Shown here: in pieces, positions 29,039 to 39,356 of the stretch
Layout: every line of letters starts with the position of its first letter
Numbering within the stretch: position 1 is the stretch's first letter
Assembly (NCBI GenBank): GCA_003194525.1
Contig: NBIV01000018.1
Span: 434,001 to 498,000 of the forward strand
Source: Gracilariopsis chorda
Taxonomy: Eukaryota; Rhodophyta; Florideophyceae; Gracilariales; Gracilariaceae
Length of the DNA: 64,000 nucleotides
Direction of reading: 5' to 3'
Position numbers and translations under genes: made by a program
Notes under the pieces: model-generated
Databases searched by the model: none
What the model was told of the DNA's origin: nothing
The model's input: the letters and a program-made list of their open reading frames with translations, nothing else

Positions 29039-30194
29039 ACCTATTCACCTTCGTGCCAAGTCTCCTGTAAAGCCCCGTCTCAACTTTTTTTTGTTCTTTC
29101 AGCGTTATCATCATCTTGCTTCTTCTTTTCTGTTACGAGTGCGTAAATGTCTGGTTAGGACGTGTACGGCAAGAAAGCTCTGCTAATGGCTATACTGCTA
29201 CAGTATCCGAAACCTTTTTCTCCCGCACTTTTCTTTATCGCTGGAAGGTCTCCAACTCCCCTGTCTGGTCGCTTTGGACGGCTGCTCACCAATTGATTGA
29301 AATCGCAGCTGCTGTGCGTTGAAGTTTCCGTGCTTACGCGGCTCTGCCCAGTCGATGCTACTTCCTTACTTGCTTGATGTGCTGTATACAGCTTCCAAGG
29401 CTGCGCGCTTGAACGTATGCATGACCTTGTAACATGCTCAAGCCGTTTGTGAAGTGCTTTATGCGGTGCAATCCGTTATTGGGTGGACAAGGTTCAAGTG
29501 TTTTCTTGTTCTGTACTTTTTGAACCTTGTCAGTTCTTTCAACGCCCCCTCTACGAATGCCTCCTGATGTCTAAGAGAAAGCTTTTGCTAGCATACACCG
29601 TACCAAAGCTACTAATGTTCCTGATAATGCTTTGGGCATTCTGCACTTCAATAGCTGCTCCCCCGTCATAGAAATCTATCTCATAATTGATATTTCACTC
29701 CTCTACCCTCCACAAATCAAATCATTTCACCCTATGCACACACAATCTCACCAACAACGTTTCCCTCCCAAATCGGATGATTTCTCGCCAGGCTGCTGAA
29801 CTGCTTTTACTTAAGAGGTTATTCCAAAGCACTCCGCTTTGAATTCTGCGAGTATGAGCTGGCACCTCGTAACCGCAATGTCATCTCACAAATTGCGTGG
29901 ACCCAACCGTATATGGCATACCAACCGTGTCACATTATACCACAATATCAGGACTCCTGAATTGCTCACCAATGCAGCTCTCGCGTCGGTGTCGCGTATA
30001 CCGTCCAGCCTCTGCAAACTTATTTGCCCTCGATTCAGTTCTCAGAGCCGTCGTTTAGAGCTTCACATCCTTTTCGTGCTCGCCAAAAAGCACTATTAAA
30101 GAGTTCAATCTTGTACTTCCTATCACTGCCAACAAAAACAGCTCTCCTTCGACTTCGCGACCTTTCTTGAAGCGCTGTTTCTTGACTCACGACA
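29039..30194. other. Intergenic, between RpiA and the secreted protein
   Basis: About 1.15 kb without a supported gene or a repeat shared with the rest of the window. Confidence 0.4.
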
Positions 30195-31161
30195 ATGTTC
30201 TACTCTGTTCTTTGGCTGTCAGTCCTCTCTGTGTTTTTTTCGAGCGGTTTGTCTTCGATTTTGCCGAGAGGGAAGCCGGGTCTTGCAAGGCTCAGTAGCG
30301 CAAAGCTCATGGAAAGGTTAAACAAAGTATGGACCGATTCCGAACGTTTCCTGCCCAGGATGGATGGTTCTATTCGAAGTAGGGTGCTCACTATCAAGAG
30401 CGCAGATCTTGCTGTCTCTTTGAAGTACCCAAAGCCTCCTCATAACTCATCATATGACTTTAATAGCAACAATTACAATAACTTCACTTTCAATGCTTTC
30501 TTCAATTCTCTATCGAAGCCAGATTTCCCTGGAGCCTATTATGACGAAGAAGGTCCTACCATTCGCTGGATTTTGAATTTACTGGACACCGGCCTCATTC
30601 ATTATGGTTCCAATCATTCGGTGCTTGTTCTTTTGCAGGGTAGTCTGCTAAAGTCGTTCGAAGATGAAACAGGCGCCATTTTCTACAGTATTCACTCGAA
30701 TAGATGGATGTTCTGCGGCTGGCTTGACCTGTTCCTCAATGAAGTTTACTTCCTTCGCTTGTGTGCGAAACTGACGTCGTTTGGCCTAACGGATATCACA
30801 AGGATTCCTATTTCTAAGGAGGATTACGTCTTACAGGAGGATATGGTGAACATGATTGGCGTCACTGACAGGACAGTGAATACCAAAGCTATACCTGATG
30901 CAAACAGTAGATTACCCAATCCTGCTACTCGCGGTGTCATTGATGTTAACCTCGACGATTACGAGGACACTTACGAACGGAATTGTAAGTAATTCTTATT
31001 CATACTGAGAGAGTCATCATTCTACTAACTCTTTTTGTGTTGCGGTTTCCACAGGTCTTGCAAACAGCCACCTTGCCGACCAAGACTGCCATGCCTTTTG
31101 TTGCAACTCTTATTACGTAGGATCTCCTTTCTGTACAGACTTTCCTGTGAACTGTCTGTGA
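30195..31161 (+). CDS. Secreted cysteine-rich protein, two exons, unknown family
   Basis: Join of 30195-30984 and 31055-31161, 298 residues. The first 20 residues (FYSVLWLSVLSVFFSSGLSS) form a signal peptide. The mature part has several N-glycosylation sequons (NSS, NFT, NHS) and a central stretch YYDEEGPTIRWILNLLDTGL with FYSIHSNRWMFCGW. After splicing the C-terminus reads YERNCLANSHLADQDCHAFC and ends with six cysteines in 37 residues, probably disulfide-bonded. Without splicing the frame would stop two codons past the donor. I do not recognise the family; an extracellular or vacuolar role is inferred from the signal peptide only. Confidence 0.75.
30985..31054 (+). other. Intron, 70 bp, in the secreted-protein gene
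   Basis: GTAAGT donor, TCTACTAACTC branch site, TTTCCACAG acceptor, phase 1. Confidence 0.88.
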
Positions 31162-31299
31162 TTAAGAGTTCTCTGATTCTTAGCTTTAACTACAACCCAT
31201 CGCAAATAGTACCTGAATCGTTAAACACTTCAAAGTTCAAGGCTTTCTTCTTCTTCTTCTTTATTTTGGGTTCAATATGTCTGATTACGGCCTATTGAT

Positions 31300-31911
31300 A
31301 GAGGGGTTTTCCGTTTCATGAGAAAAACCTCTCTCTCCTAAGAAAGGCTAACACCTTCTGTGGCCACTGGCGGACTATCTCCGCCAAAGTCTTACCTTGC
31401 CTCTCTGCTGCGGCAGGAAGCTCGCGTCTCCTAGAATCTGTCCGCTTAGAACAACGAAGCACATAGTGTTCAGCGCTGTTGGTAGCGGGCGTTCACATTG
31501 TGATGGTTTCTTCAAGGCTTTGGATGTCGAATACATATTGCACAACATCGCCGCATTACTTGCCCAGATTCTCTTGTTTGAAGCCTTTTGCTCTTTATCA
31601 AGATCTTCACGCGCCAGGGTTACACCCTGTTTCTACCTACTTGCTTCGTAGAAAGAGGTACTGCCCCCTAGAGCTAAGGCATATAGTTGAAAATACCGTT
31701 GATCACTTTGTCATGAGGTGTAGAAAACGCTCCAAGTCCAGGCGAGACACGTTCCCGTCTGCACGAGAAAGACAAGGAGTTGGAGTATCGGAAATAGTGA
31801 AGAAATAGCCGGAAAGGTTGTTGGAATTCTTGTGGAGAGAGAGATTCATCAACAAGAGTACCTACCACGCTGTCGGAATTAGTGGCGTGCGCCCGTAAAC
31901 ATACATACATA
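31300..31911 (+). mobile_element. LINE 3' fragment, copy B
   Basis: The plus-strand frame around 31610-31800 reads LHPVSTYLLRRKRYCPLELR, then ENTVDHFVMRCRKRSKSRR and ERQG. This parallels the C-terminal cysteine/histidine tail that follows the RNase H domain in copy C at 53.2 kb. The 3' end has GAATTAGTGGCGTGCGCCCG followed by a (CATA)n-like tail at about 31897-31911. It is 5'-truncated and out of frame in places. A second LINE tail follows directly. Confidence 0.7.
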
Positions 31912-32040
31912 AATGGCCAGAAAAGTTACTGGTTTATCTGGAGAGAGGGGTTCTTTTCACTCTGACCTCTACCGTAGTCCTGGAATAAGGGACACGAGCT
32001 CATATAAACACACAAACACCACACACATACACACACACAA
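31912..32040 (+). mobile_element. LINE 3' terminal fragment, extremely 5'-truncated
   Basis: About 100 bp matching the 3' ends of copies A and C: GGCCAGAAAAGTTACTGG, GGAGAGAGGGGTTCTTTTCA, CTACCGTAGTCCTGGAATAA, GACACGAGCTCATATAAACA. It then runs into (CA)n. It sits head-to-tail after copy B and leads straight into the satellite. Confidence 0.75.
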
Positions 32041-33586
32041 GAGACTCACACCCACCCACCACACACATACACACACACACAGACACTCACACACACACAG
32101 ACACTCACACACACACAGAGACAGAGATAGATATACAGACACAGACACAGGCACAGGCAGAGACACAGACACAGATAGTGACACAGACACAGATAGAGAC
32201 ACAGACACAGATAGAGACACAGACACAGACACAGACACAGATAGAGACACAGACACAGACACAGACAGAGTAGAGACACAGACACAGACACAGACACAGA
32301 CACAGACACAGACACAGACACAGACACAGACACAGACACAGATAGAGACACAGACACAGATAGCGACACAGACACAGACACAGACACAGACACAGACACA
32401 GACACAGACACAGACACAGACACAGACACAGACACAGACACAGACACAGACAGAGTAGAGACACAGACACAGACACAGACACAGACACAGACACAGACAC
32501 AGACACAGACACAGACACAGACACAGACACAGATAGAGACACAGACACAGATAGCAGACACAGACACAGACACAGACACAGACACAGACACAGACACAGA
32601 CACAGACACAGACACAGACACAGACACAGACACAGAAAAACAGAAAGACACAGACACAGAAAGACACAGACACAGACACAGACACAAGAGACACAGACAC
32701 AGACACAGACACAGACACAGACACAGATAAGACACAGACACAGACACAGACACAGACACAGACACAGACACAGACACAGACACAGACACAGACACAGACA
32801 CAAAAAAAAAAAAAAAAAAAAAAAACAAAAAGACACAGACACAAGACACAGACACAGACACAGACACAGACACAGACACAGACACAGACACAGATAGAGA
32901 CACAGACACAGACGACACAGACACAGACACAGACACAGACACAGATAGAGACACAGATAGAGACACAGATAGAGACACAGACATAGACAGAGTAGAGACA
33001 CAGACACAGACACAGACACAGACACAGACACAGATAGAGACACAGACACAGACACAGACACAGACACAGACACAGATAGAGACACAGACACAGATAGCGA
33101 CACAGACACAGACACAGACAGAGTAGAGACACAGACAGAGACACAGAAACAGATAGAGACACAGATAGAGACACAGACACAGACAGAGTAGAGACACAGA
33201 CAGAGACACAGACAGAGACACAGACACAGACACAGACACAGACACAGATAGAGACACAGACACAGATAGCGACACAGACACAGACACAGACAGAGTAGAG
33301 ACACAGACAGAGACACAGAAACAGATAGAGACACAGATAGAGACACAGACACAGACAGAGTAGAGACACAGACAGAGACACAGACAGAGACACAGACACA
33401 GACACAGACACAGACACAGATAGAGACACAGACACAGATAGCGACACAGACACAGACACAGACAGAGTAGAGACACAGACAGAGACACAGAAACAGATAG
33501 AGACACAGATAGAGACACAGACACAGACAGAGTAGAGACACAGACAGAGACACAGACAGAGACACAGACACAGACACGAGATACTT
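32041..33586 (+). repeat. (CAGACA)n satellite, about 1.5 kb, with a 172-bp higher-order unit
   Basis: A hexamer array (CAGACA, equally ACAGAC) with variants AGATAG, GAGTAG, AGATAGCG and an A-rich interruption at about 32802-32830. It starts from the CA tail of the LINE end and changes to CAGACA by about 32090. From 33121 a higher-order period is visible: GAGTAGAGACACAGACAGAG begins at 33121, 33293 and 33465, so two full 172-bp units and part of a third. Long minus-strand ORFs coding SVSVSV, LCLCLC or VCVCVC are artefacts of the repeat. Confidence 0.95.
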
Positions 33587-34112
33587 CAGACTTGTGTTGC
33601 GCCTTTCTGTCAAATTCCTCAAGAGACGAGGGGCGGTATCGAAGTAGGTCCCATATCGAGTCTTTCGGCTCATGCTTAACGCGGGTCTAACGCTGTCGTG
33701 GTGTGCAAGTACCTGATAAACATAGCACGGTGGGGACAAATGGATGGCGGCGGTATTCATTTATCATAAAGTGATGGAAGTCAGGGAAGGTGTTATGGGA
33801 ATGTGATCATCACATTCTATGAAAGCTGTCAAGGGCCATGATAGTCCTCAAAAAGTTTTCTCACGGCGCTGGAACTAGGCGTCTTGTTGGAGATCTGAAG
33901 TACAGAACGTTACTATGTACGCCAAGGATCACAGCAATTGTAGACTAAAAGCATCTTTTTGTTGACCTTTGCTTGGTCTTGACTTGAAGCATGGCTTCAG
34001 AGTGCAGAGTATCTCACTTGTTTAGCTGTAGAAGACTATCACAGGGGCATCCCTATATCTCTATACATCGTATATGTTACGGTGCCTCTTTGGCTCAAGA
34101 GGGGGGTATAGG
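33587..34112. other. Intergenic, right of the satellite
   Basis: No feature recognised. Confidence 0.4.
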
Positions 34113-35177
34113 TTATGATACCTTGCTACTATCATTGATTGTTCGAAGATCACAAAAACTGCCCTCGTTCTTCGGGCTATGCCTCAAACGGAAAGCTTTG
34201 ACTGTACTCAAATCTGAGCCCAGAATATACTCATAACTGCTACTTGGAACCATCGTCGGGGCTTCTATGACGCACATACCGCTCTTGGTTAGTTCAGTAC
34301 GTAGCAACGAATCGGTTTTCTGATGCCGACTTGTAGCCAGTAGGTATCCTACACGAGTTCGTTTCACAGCATCAGCAAGTGCACGAATCATTATCTTAAG
34401 AAGATTATCGTCATATGTGACATCTGCAGCCGTGATAACGTCTACATCGTGCTCGTTGATGAGTTCTCGTAGTCTGGGCAAGTCACCCGCATCTAGAATT
34501 CTGGCTTCCACTCTAGGAGCCATCTTGTTATTCTGAATGTTCTGTTGAATCCTGTTAACAACATCTTCTTTGTAATCAGTCAAGAGAACACGTTTTGCGC
34601 CAGCACTGATATAAGCCGAGCCGGTAACTCCTGTTCCAGCCCCAAGTTCGAGAATTGTTGCGCCTGCAATCTCTGTCTGCAACGGGCTTTTAGTCTGCGA
34701 GAGTTGCGAGTACATCACCAGGCCAGCTTCCCACACTCGTGCCCCGATATCACTGAAAAGCTCAGACACAACAAGTACCCTTTCTTCGTCGTTCGGCATA
34801 TCAAGCACAATATACACATTCCGCTCCGGATAATCAGTTCGCATGCAGTATTCTGCGGCAATTTCTACGAGGGACTCGTCTACGCTGCCTTCACTGGCAC
34901 GATCTACTTCGTCCATAAGCAGTCTTAGAAAACGAGCACATCTTGAATGGCCAAAATGGAACCCCGGAATACATCTAGTCGAATCACTCTGGTACAGAAT
35001 GGTTTCTCGGAGAAGTGCATTCTGTGCTGTCGCAGTCCTCCACGCAACCTGCCCAAACAATTCTTGAGTTCGATCGAAAACTTTCCGAAGTGGAACACCG
35101 GCTCTAAATGACCTACCGAAGAAGCGAGTTGCAGTACTTTCTTCCTTCGTTTCTGGAGATTCTGTGTCAGCCGCCAT
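34113..35177 (-). CDS. Methyltransf_16 family protein methyltransferase (FAM86/METTL22-like)
   Basis: 354 residues from the ATG at 35177. The C-terminal half is a Rossmann SAM-dependent methyltransferase: motif I GATILELGAGTGVTGSAYIS, an acidic residue after strand 2 in VLLTDYKEDVV, and motif IV DVDVITAADVTYDDNLL. This is the layout of family 16 lysine methyltransferases, which modify chaperones, elongation factor 2 and similar proteins. The N-terminal 150 residues lack motifs but resemble the extended N-terminus of FAM86-type enzymes. Ends in a Ser/Thr-containing tail. The exact substrate cannot be told. A longer upstream frame starts from a non-ATG codon. Confidence 0.82.
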   Translation of the reverse strand: MAADTESPETKEESTATRFFGRSFRAGVPLRKVFDRTQELFGQVAWRTATAQNALLRETILYQSDSTRCIPGFHFGHSRCARFLRLLMDEVDRASEGSVDESLVEIAAEYCMRTDYPERNVYIVLDMPNDEERVLVVSELFSDIGARVWEAGLVMYSQLSQTKSPLQTEIAGATILELGAGTGVTGSAYISAGAKRVLLTDYKEDVVNRIQQNIQNNKMAPRVEARILDAGDLPRLRELINEHDVDVITAADVTYDDNLLKIMIRALADAVKRTRVGYLLATSRHQKTDSLLRTELTKSGMCVIEAPTMVPSSSYEYILGSDLSTVKAFRLRHSPKNEGSFCDLRTINDSSKVS

Positions 35178-36501
35178 TCTTGAGGACGTTATCTCTATGT
35201 AGCTATAACGTACGAAATCCTCGATATGGGCGCGTGAGACCTCGCCAGCGACTTCAATTGCCGGCGGCAACGTTCACACAGGTACAAAGGTAGCGTACCC
35301 GATCTCTTACGTAGTTGCTCCGGACTACTCACAGTCATGGCTGCCACGCGCATCGGCCATATATTTCTGAAACAACATCACGTTTAATGATCAATCTTTT
35401 TAAGAAAAATCTGCGTCCCAGGATAAAGGGTTAGGATCGCTAATATCCAGGCTTCACAGAAAGATAACCCTGGTTACAATCAGTTCTGATAGTATTTTTC
35501 TATGCAGGTATTGCCTTTCGTTTGTAGATAGAGAGGATCGGTCTTAGCACCTGATGCAGCCCAAGACTCGATCTGTAGAGGGGATCATGAGTAAAAGAAA
35601 CTCCTGAAAAGCCCCGGGCGTCACCAAGACGAGGTGAAAGAGGCTTGAGAGAGTAAGGAGAAAAATGTTCGTGACAATAAGATGGATACATGTAATTCGG
35701 AGGGTGTGAAATACACCTAGTGACACCAAGAGAGGGCAAGGCCTTCCAAAGATGCGCTCAAGCTTAATAGAGAACTAAAACGATGTTGTAGTGCACGGGC
35801 TGTTATGCGGATGTAGACTGCTCGGCAGCAGAGTACGTTCGCCGAGTACAGCCTTCTACCATAGCCATTCCTAAACATAATACTGATTCAGAGCAATCTG
35901 CCCATGAGGCAAAGTGTGATCGGAGCAACGCAATTGAACCAATCCACTCTTGCGCTCTTCAATGGTCATAGTTTACATGAGAAGCTTGTAGCATAGTTGG
36001 AATGAGTCCAAAAGTGTTGATATGTATTCCAAGCGCTTTGCTGGGATTGGTAAGCTTGCAGTAGTTTATCCGTCTTTCCCATGTCTCTTAGTAGACATGT
36101 GTGCACTGAACTGACGCAGGAAGGGGAACAAGAAACAGTCGCTTGGATAACAGCGTTCACCGCGGCCAGGGTTGTCGTTCGTGGGGAAGAAAAGCACCAG
36201 TATGTACGGAGACGACGCAAGTTCAATGAGAACAGAGCGTGTAGGATGAATCTGCAAACAGAAACAGCATGGTATGGCGAGTAGAATGATAGAAGCGAAT
36301 GGAAGAACAACACGGGTAGCGATTGCTGCACGAAGGTCAACACGGGTGGGGAGAGTGGAATTGAGCTTGTAGAGCAGTTCACAAAATGGCTAAACAAACG
36401 CGCAGTGCATTACAGACGTTTCAACAAGCTGCCCATAGCTATCATGCCGGGCGCAAAAGCAAGGTGCGTATTATTGTATTGTTCACGGCGGTTCAGCAAT
36501 G
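35178..36501. other. Intergenic, between methyltransferase and U1A-like gene
   Basis: About 1.3 kb. A minus-strand ORF at 35966-36397 has a plausible tail (GKTDKLLQAYQSQQSAWNTY) but no motifs or context to support it, so it is not called. Confidence 0.4.
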
Positions 36502-37263
36502 TCACTTGTTCGCGAAGGACACATGGATCGGTTGGGGAGGATCCCCCAGCGGATGGGCGTTGAGTCCCGAAAGCGCAACCGCAGCCTCCTGCTCAGAGGA
36601 AAACTCGACAAATGCAATGGTGTGTTTTCCAGGCACAGATCGGACCTCGACAAAACCGGCAAACCTCGCAAACAGATCGGAAAGCACATCGGACACCAGC
36701 TCTTTCTTGGCGTGTTTGTCAAGCGCTGTCGGAATGTTCTGAACGAACAAGATACGATTCGGGACTGCGGGAGCAGCGATGGGGTGTGGTACGATGGCAG
36801 CCACGATGGGAGGTGCATTCGGCATAGCAGTCGACGACGGGACAGCAGTGGAAGCAAGAGCATGTTGCTGCTGTTGCTGCTCCGCCGCGGCGATGTGGTC
36901 GCGCTTGACAGCGAGGGCATCGGCGCGACGTTTGGCAGCCCGTTTGTTTCTAGAAAGCGTTGAATCGCCGCCCAGTTTTTCGCTGGCGGCCTTGTCGGAA
37001 AGAGCTCTGGCGTAACTGACGGAGATGTGGTTGCCCATGAACTCGGAGGCGTGGAGCTTTCTGAGCGCGGCTGTGGCGGACGCCTGGGTGTGAAAGGTGA
37101 TGAAAGCTTGGCCGCGAAGCGGAATGGACTTCTCGGCCACAATGTGCACGACGCGTCCGTACGGACTGCACGCGGCGTGCAGCAGGCGACGAAGGCGGTG
37201 CTTCTTGAGCTTGTCCGGCAGGTTACGCACGTACAGCGTGCGGCAGGGGGCCGGTGCGTCCAT
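36502..37263 (-). CDS. U1A/U2B''-like snRNP protein, two RRMs
   Basis: 253 residues from the ATG at 37263. RRM1 (about residues 8-90) starts RTLYVRNLPDKLKKHRLRRL and has GQAFITFHTQASATAALRKL. RRM2 (about residues 170-252) has NRILFVQNIP, then FAGFVEVRSVPGKHTIAFVE and ends HVSFANK. The linker is Lys/Arg-rich with a poly-Gln/Ala patch. This two-RRM plan and the VPGKHTIAFVEF block are those of U1A (SNRPA), U2B'' or the single Drosophila SNF-type protein, which bind stem-loops of U1 and U2 snRNA in the spliceosome. Which of these it is cannot be decided here. It is divergent from DDB2. Confidence 0.9.
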   Translation of the reverse strand: MDAPAPCRTLYVRNLPDKLKKHRLRRLLHAACSPYGRVVHIVAEKSIPLRGQAFITFHTQASATAALRKLHASEFMGNHISVSYARALSDKAASEKLGGDSTLSRNKRAAKRRADALAVKRDHIAAAEQQQQQHALASTAVPSSTAMPNAPPIVAAIVPHPIAAPAVPNRILFVQNIPTALDKHAKKELVSDVLSDLFARFAGFVEVRSVPGKHTIAFVEFSSEQEAAVALSGLNAHPLGDPPQPIHVSFANK

Positions 37264-37590
37264 GGCGACGACTCGGCGACGACTCGGCGACGACTCGGCG
37301 ACGACTCGGCAACGACTCGGCAACGACTCGGCAACGACTAAGCAACGACTCGGCAAGGCGGGCGCGCGCGTTTCGCTTCGCGCCGCGGCGACGCCACTTG
37401 CGTTTGGTAGCCGACCGCCGGAGCGGCGAAGCGAATTTTTGGCGTTTCGCTTCGCGCGCGGCGACGCCACTTGCGTTCGGTAGCGGGGGGGGGGGGTCAG
37501 CTGCCACAGTTTATTCAATAAACTTTATTGTGGTCACTGTCCCGGTAGCCGATCGCCGCAGCGGCGAAGCGAAACGCGTCACGACGGCTG
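37264..37590. repeat. Repeats in the shared upstream region of U1A-like and DDB2 genes
   Basis: Two kinds. Directly before the U1A ATG an 11-bp unit, GACTCGGCGAC or GACTCGGCAAC, is repeated about eight times (37265-37355). To its right a GC-rich block with TTCGCTTCGCGCC, GGCGACGCCACTTGCGTT and GGTAGCC occurs twice (from about 37370 and 37443), and a third partial copy with inverted GCGGCGAAGCGAA lies at 37556-37575. A G homopolymer ends the second block (37485-37496). Confidence 0.8.
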
Positions 37591-37697
37591 TCACGCGCAC
37601 ACGTGTGGCGTTTTGTGTTCGCGAGAAGCCAAACGCAACGCGCGCGTCGCCGCCAACGTCGCGCACAGCGCCAGCACCGCCGCCCCATCCCGCCGCC

Positions 37698-39356
37698 ATG
37701 CGCATTCCCGCCGGCGACGAACGCACGCGCATCCTTCTCCGAAAGCGCTACCAGTCCGTGGGCTGCTACTACTGTCGCACCAAATTCGCCGTCACCTCCG
37801 ACCACGTTCACACCAACTGTCCCAAACGTCCGTGCTTCCTCTGCAAGCAACCCGGCCACACCTCGCTACAATGCCCGTTCCGCACCCGTCCAAACGCGCA
37901 CGCCTCCGCCGTGGCCGCCATTCTGCGCAGCCGTCAGCGACTTGCCCGCCTGCATTACTTCACTCGCGAGCGCGAAATAGACCCTTCCTTGCACAAGTTT
38001 AATCTCTCCCTCCCCTACGTGCCCAACAGACAGTTCCACTGCGAGCTGGCCACCATTGCCCTGCGCGCCCACCCCAAACGGGTCACCGCCGTCGAGTGGC
38101 ACCCTTCCGGAGCATTTCTGCTCTCTGGTGACAAGAGCGGTGTGCTCCGTCTCCTCCCCCTCCAACACGCTCTTCGTGACGGTGCAATCGACCCTCAAAA
38201 CGTCCCGAGCTACAGGACAGACCCCGCCCAAGTTCACTACTGCAACATTAACAACATCGTCTTCGACACAAATCGCCCACACGTCTGTTACACAACCAGC
38301 AGCGATGGCACCTTATGCGCCCTCACAATTCCCCTCCTCAACTCGCGCTCCACCCACACCTCTGAAAACATCCTGCAAGCCCGTGACACACTGCTCGATC
38401 TGAACCCCAACGGCTGGCAGGGAAGCGTCAGTCTGTTCAAGATGCTTTACGGCATGGCATTCGACAGTCGCAGAAATGCCCTGTACGCCGGCGCAACAGA
38501 CGGCTCCATACGTCGCATCGATCCCAGAGAACCGCCCCATAGCCCACCCCAAATCTCCTCCAAGTTCCACGCTAGAAAGGTCACATGCATCGACGTCAAT
38601 CCGCTCAACACTGATCTCGTCGTCACTGCCAGCAACGACGCTACAGTCTGCCTCTGGGATGCGCGCAAATTCGTCGAAACTCACCCATTGGGGTCCTATC
38701 AACATGACCGAGTCGTGTCTTCGGCCTACTTCTCCCCGAACACAGGCGCCAAACTGCTTACCACCTCGCTGGACAACAAGATTCGTGTCTGGGATAGCGT
38801 ACATTCATTTCAGGGTAACGTAAATGATTATCAAGATGCTGCCCCGCTTGAAATCGTCCATTCCCATGACTTTCACCGCCATCTCACCCCGTTTCGCGCC
38901 GTGTGGGATCCGAAGGACTGGAAGGATGACCTATTCATGTGCGGCCGCTTTCTTGGTGATGCATACTACGATGAGCACGATGAAAACAGTGAAGCACACG
39001 TTCTTCATCCTATTGATATGTTTTCAGCTTCTGCTGGAACTGTCGTCCACTCGTTGATTGATTCTAGTGTCTCGCTTATCTGCACGTCCAATCGATTTTC
39101 TCCTACGGCCGATGTGGTTGCCACTGCCGCTTCCGTGAATCTCATTTTGTGGTCGCCGGCTACTGAAGATGACTCGGATGACATGGAGCATGGCCGCAGA
39201 AATGAACTCGGAACACGGAATTCGACATATCAGCCTGGAGATGACGACGACGATGACGACGATAATCACGGCGGAGGCGGTCCGGCGAAGAAAAAGAAAT
39301 TAAGGGCTGTCGTTGCTAAACGCTCCTCTATGAGAGTAACACGTCAGCAGACATAG
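37698..39356 (+). CDS. DDB2: DNA damage-binding protein 2 (DDB2), zinc-knuckle type
   Basis: 552 residues from the ATG at 37698. The N-terminus has a paired cysteine motif (CYYC) and a CCHC zinc knuckle, CFLCKQPGHTSLQC (residues about 55-70), as in plant DDB2 and unlike animal DDB2. A WD40 propeller follows, beginning RAHPKRVTAVEWHPSGAFLL and including VVTASNDATVCLWDARK. That WDxR sequence is the DWD box used by DDB1-CUL4 ubiquitin ligase substrate receptors. The protein recognises UV photoproducts in chromatin and starts global nucleotide-excision repair. The C-terminus is acidic (DDDDDDDN) then basic (KKKKLRAVVAKRS), probably nuclear-localising. The longer upstream frame begins in repeats and lacks a plausible start. 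Confidence 0.88.
   Translation: MRIPAGDERTRILLRKRYQSVGCYYCRTKFAVTSDHVHTNCPKRPCFLCKQPGHTSLQCPFRTRPNAHASAVAAILRSRQRLARLHYFTREREIDPSLHKFNLSLPYVPNRQFHCELATIALRAHPKRVTAVEWHPSGAFLLSGDKSGVLRLLPLQHALRDGAIDPQNVPSYRTDPAQVHYCNINNIVFDTNRPHVCYTTSSDGTLCALTIPLLNSRSTHTSENILQARDTLLDLNPNGWQGSVSLFKMLYGMAFDSRRNALYAGATDGSIRRIDPREPPHSPPQISSKFHARKVTCIDVNPLNTDLVVTASNDATVCLWDARKFVETHPLGSYQHDRVVSSAYFSPNTGAKLLTTSLDNKIRVWDSVHSFQGNVNDYQDAAPLEIVHSHDFHRHLTPFRAVWDPKDWKDDLFMCGRFLGDAYYDEHDENSEAHVLHPIDMFSASAGTVVHSLIDSSVSLICTSNRFSPTADVVATAASVNLILWSPATEDDSDDMEHGRRNELGTRNSTYQPGDDDDDDDDNHGGGGPAKKKKLRAVVAKRSSMRVTRQQT

Noticed and set aside
32041-33586. Hexamer array considered as a CRISPR array or telomere
   Set aside because: No unique spacers, and the unit CAGACA is not a telomere repeat; it grades from a LINE tail.
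31913-33760. Very long ORFs coding SVSVSV, LCLCLC, VCVCVC or DTDTDT
   Set aside because: They are translations of the CAGACA satellite in different frames, without start context or unique sequence.
35966-36397. 143-codon minus-strand ORF
   Set aside because: No motif, no homology recognised, hydrophobic low-complexity start; likely chance.
37254-37697. N-terminal extension of DDB2 through the promoter repeats
   Set aside because: The extension is repeat translation and the conserved zinc-knuckle protein starts at the ATG at 37698.
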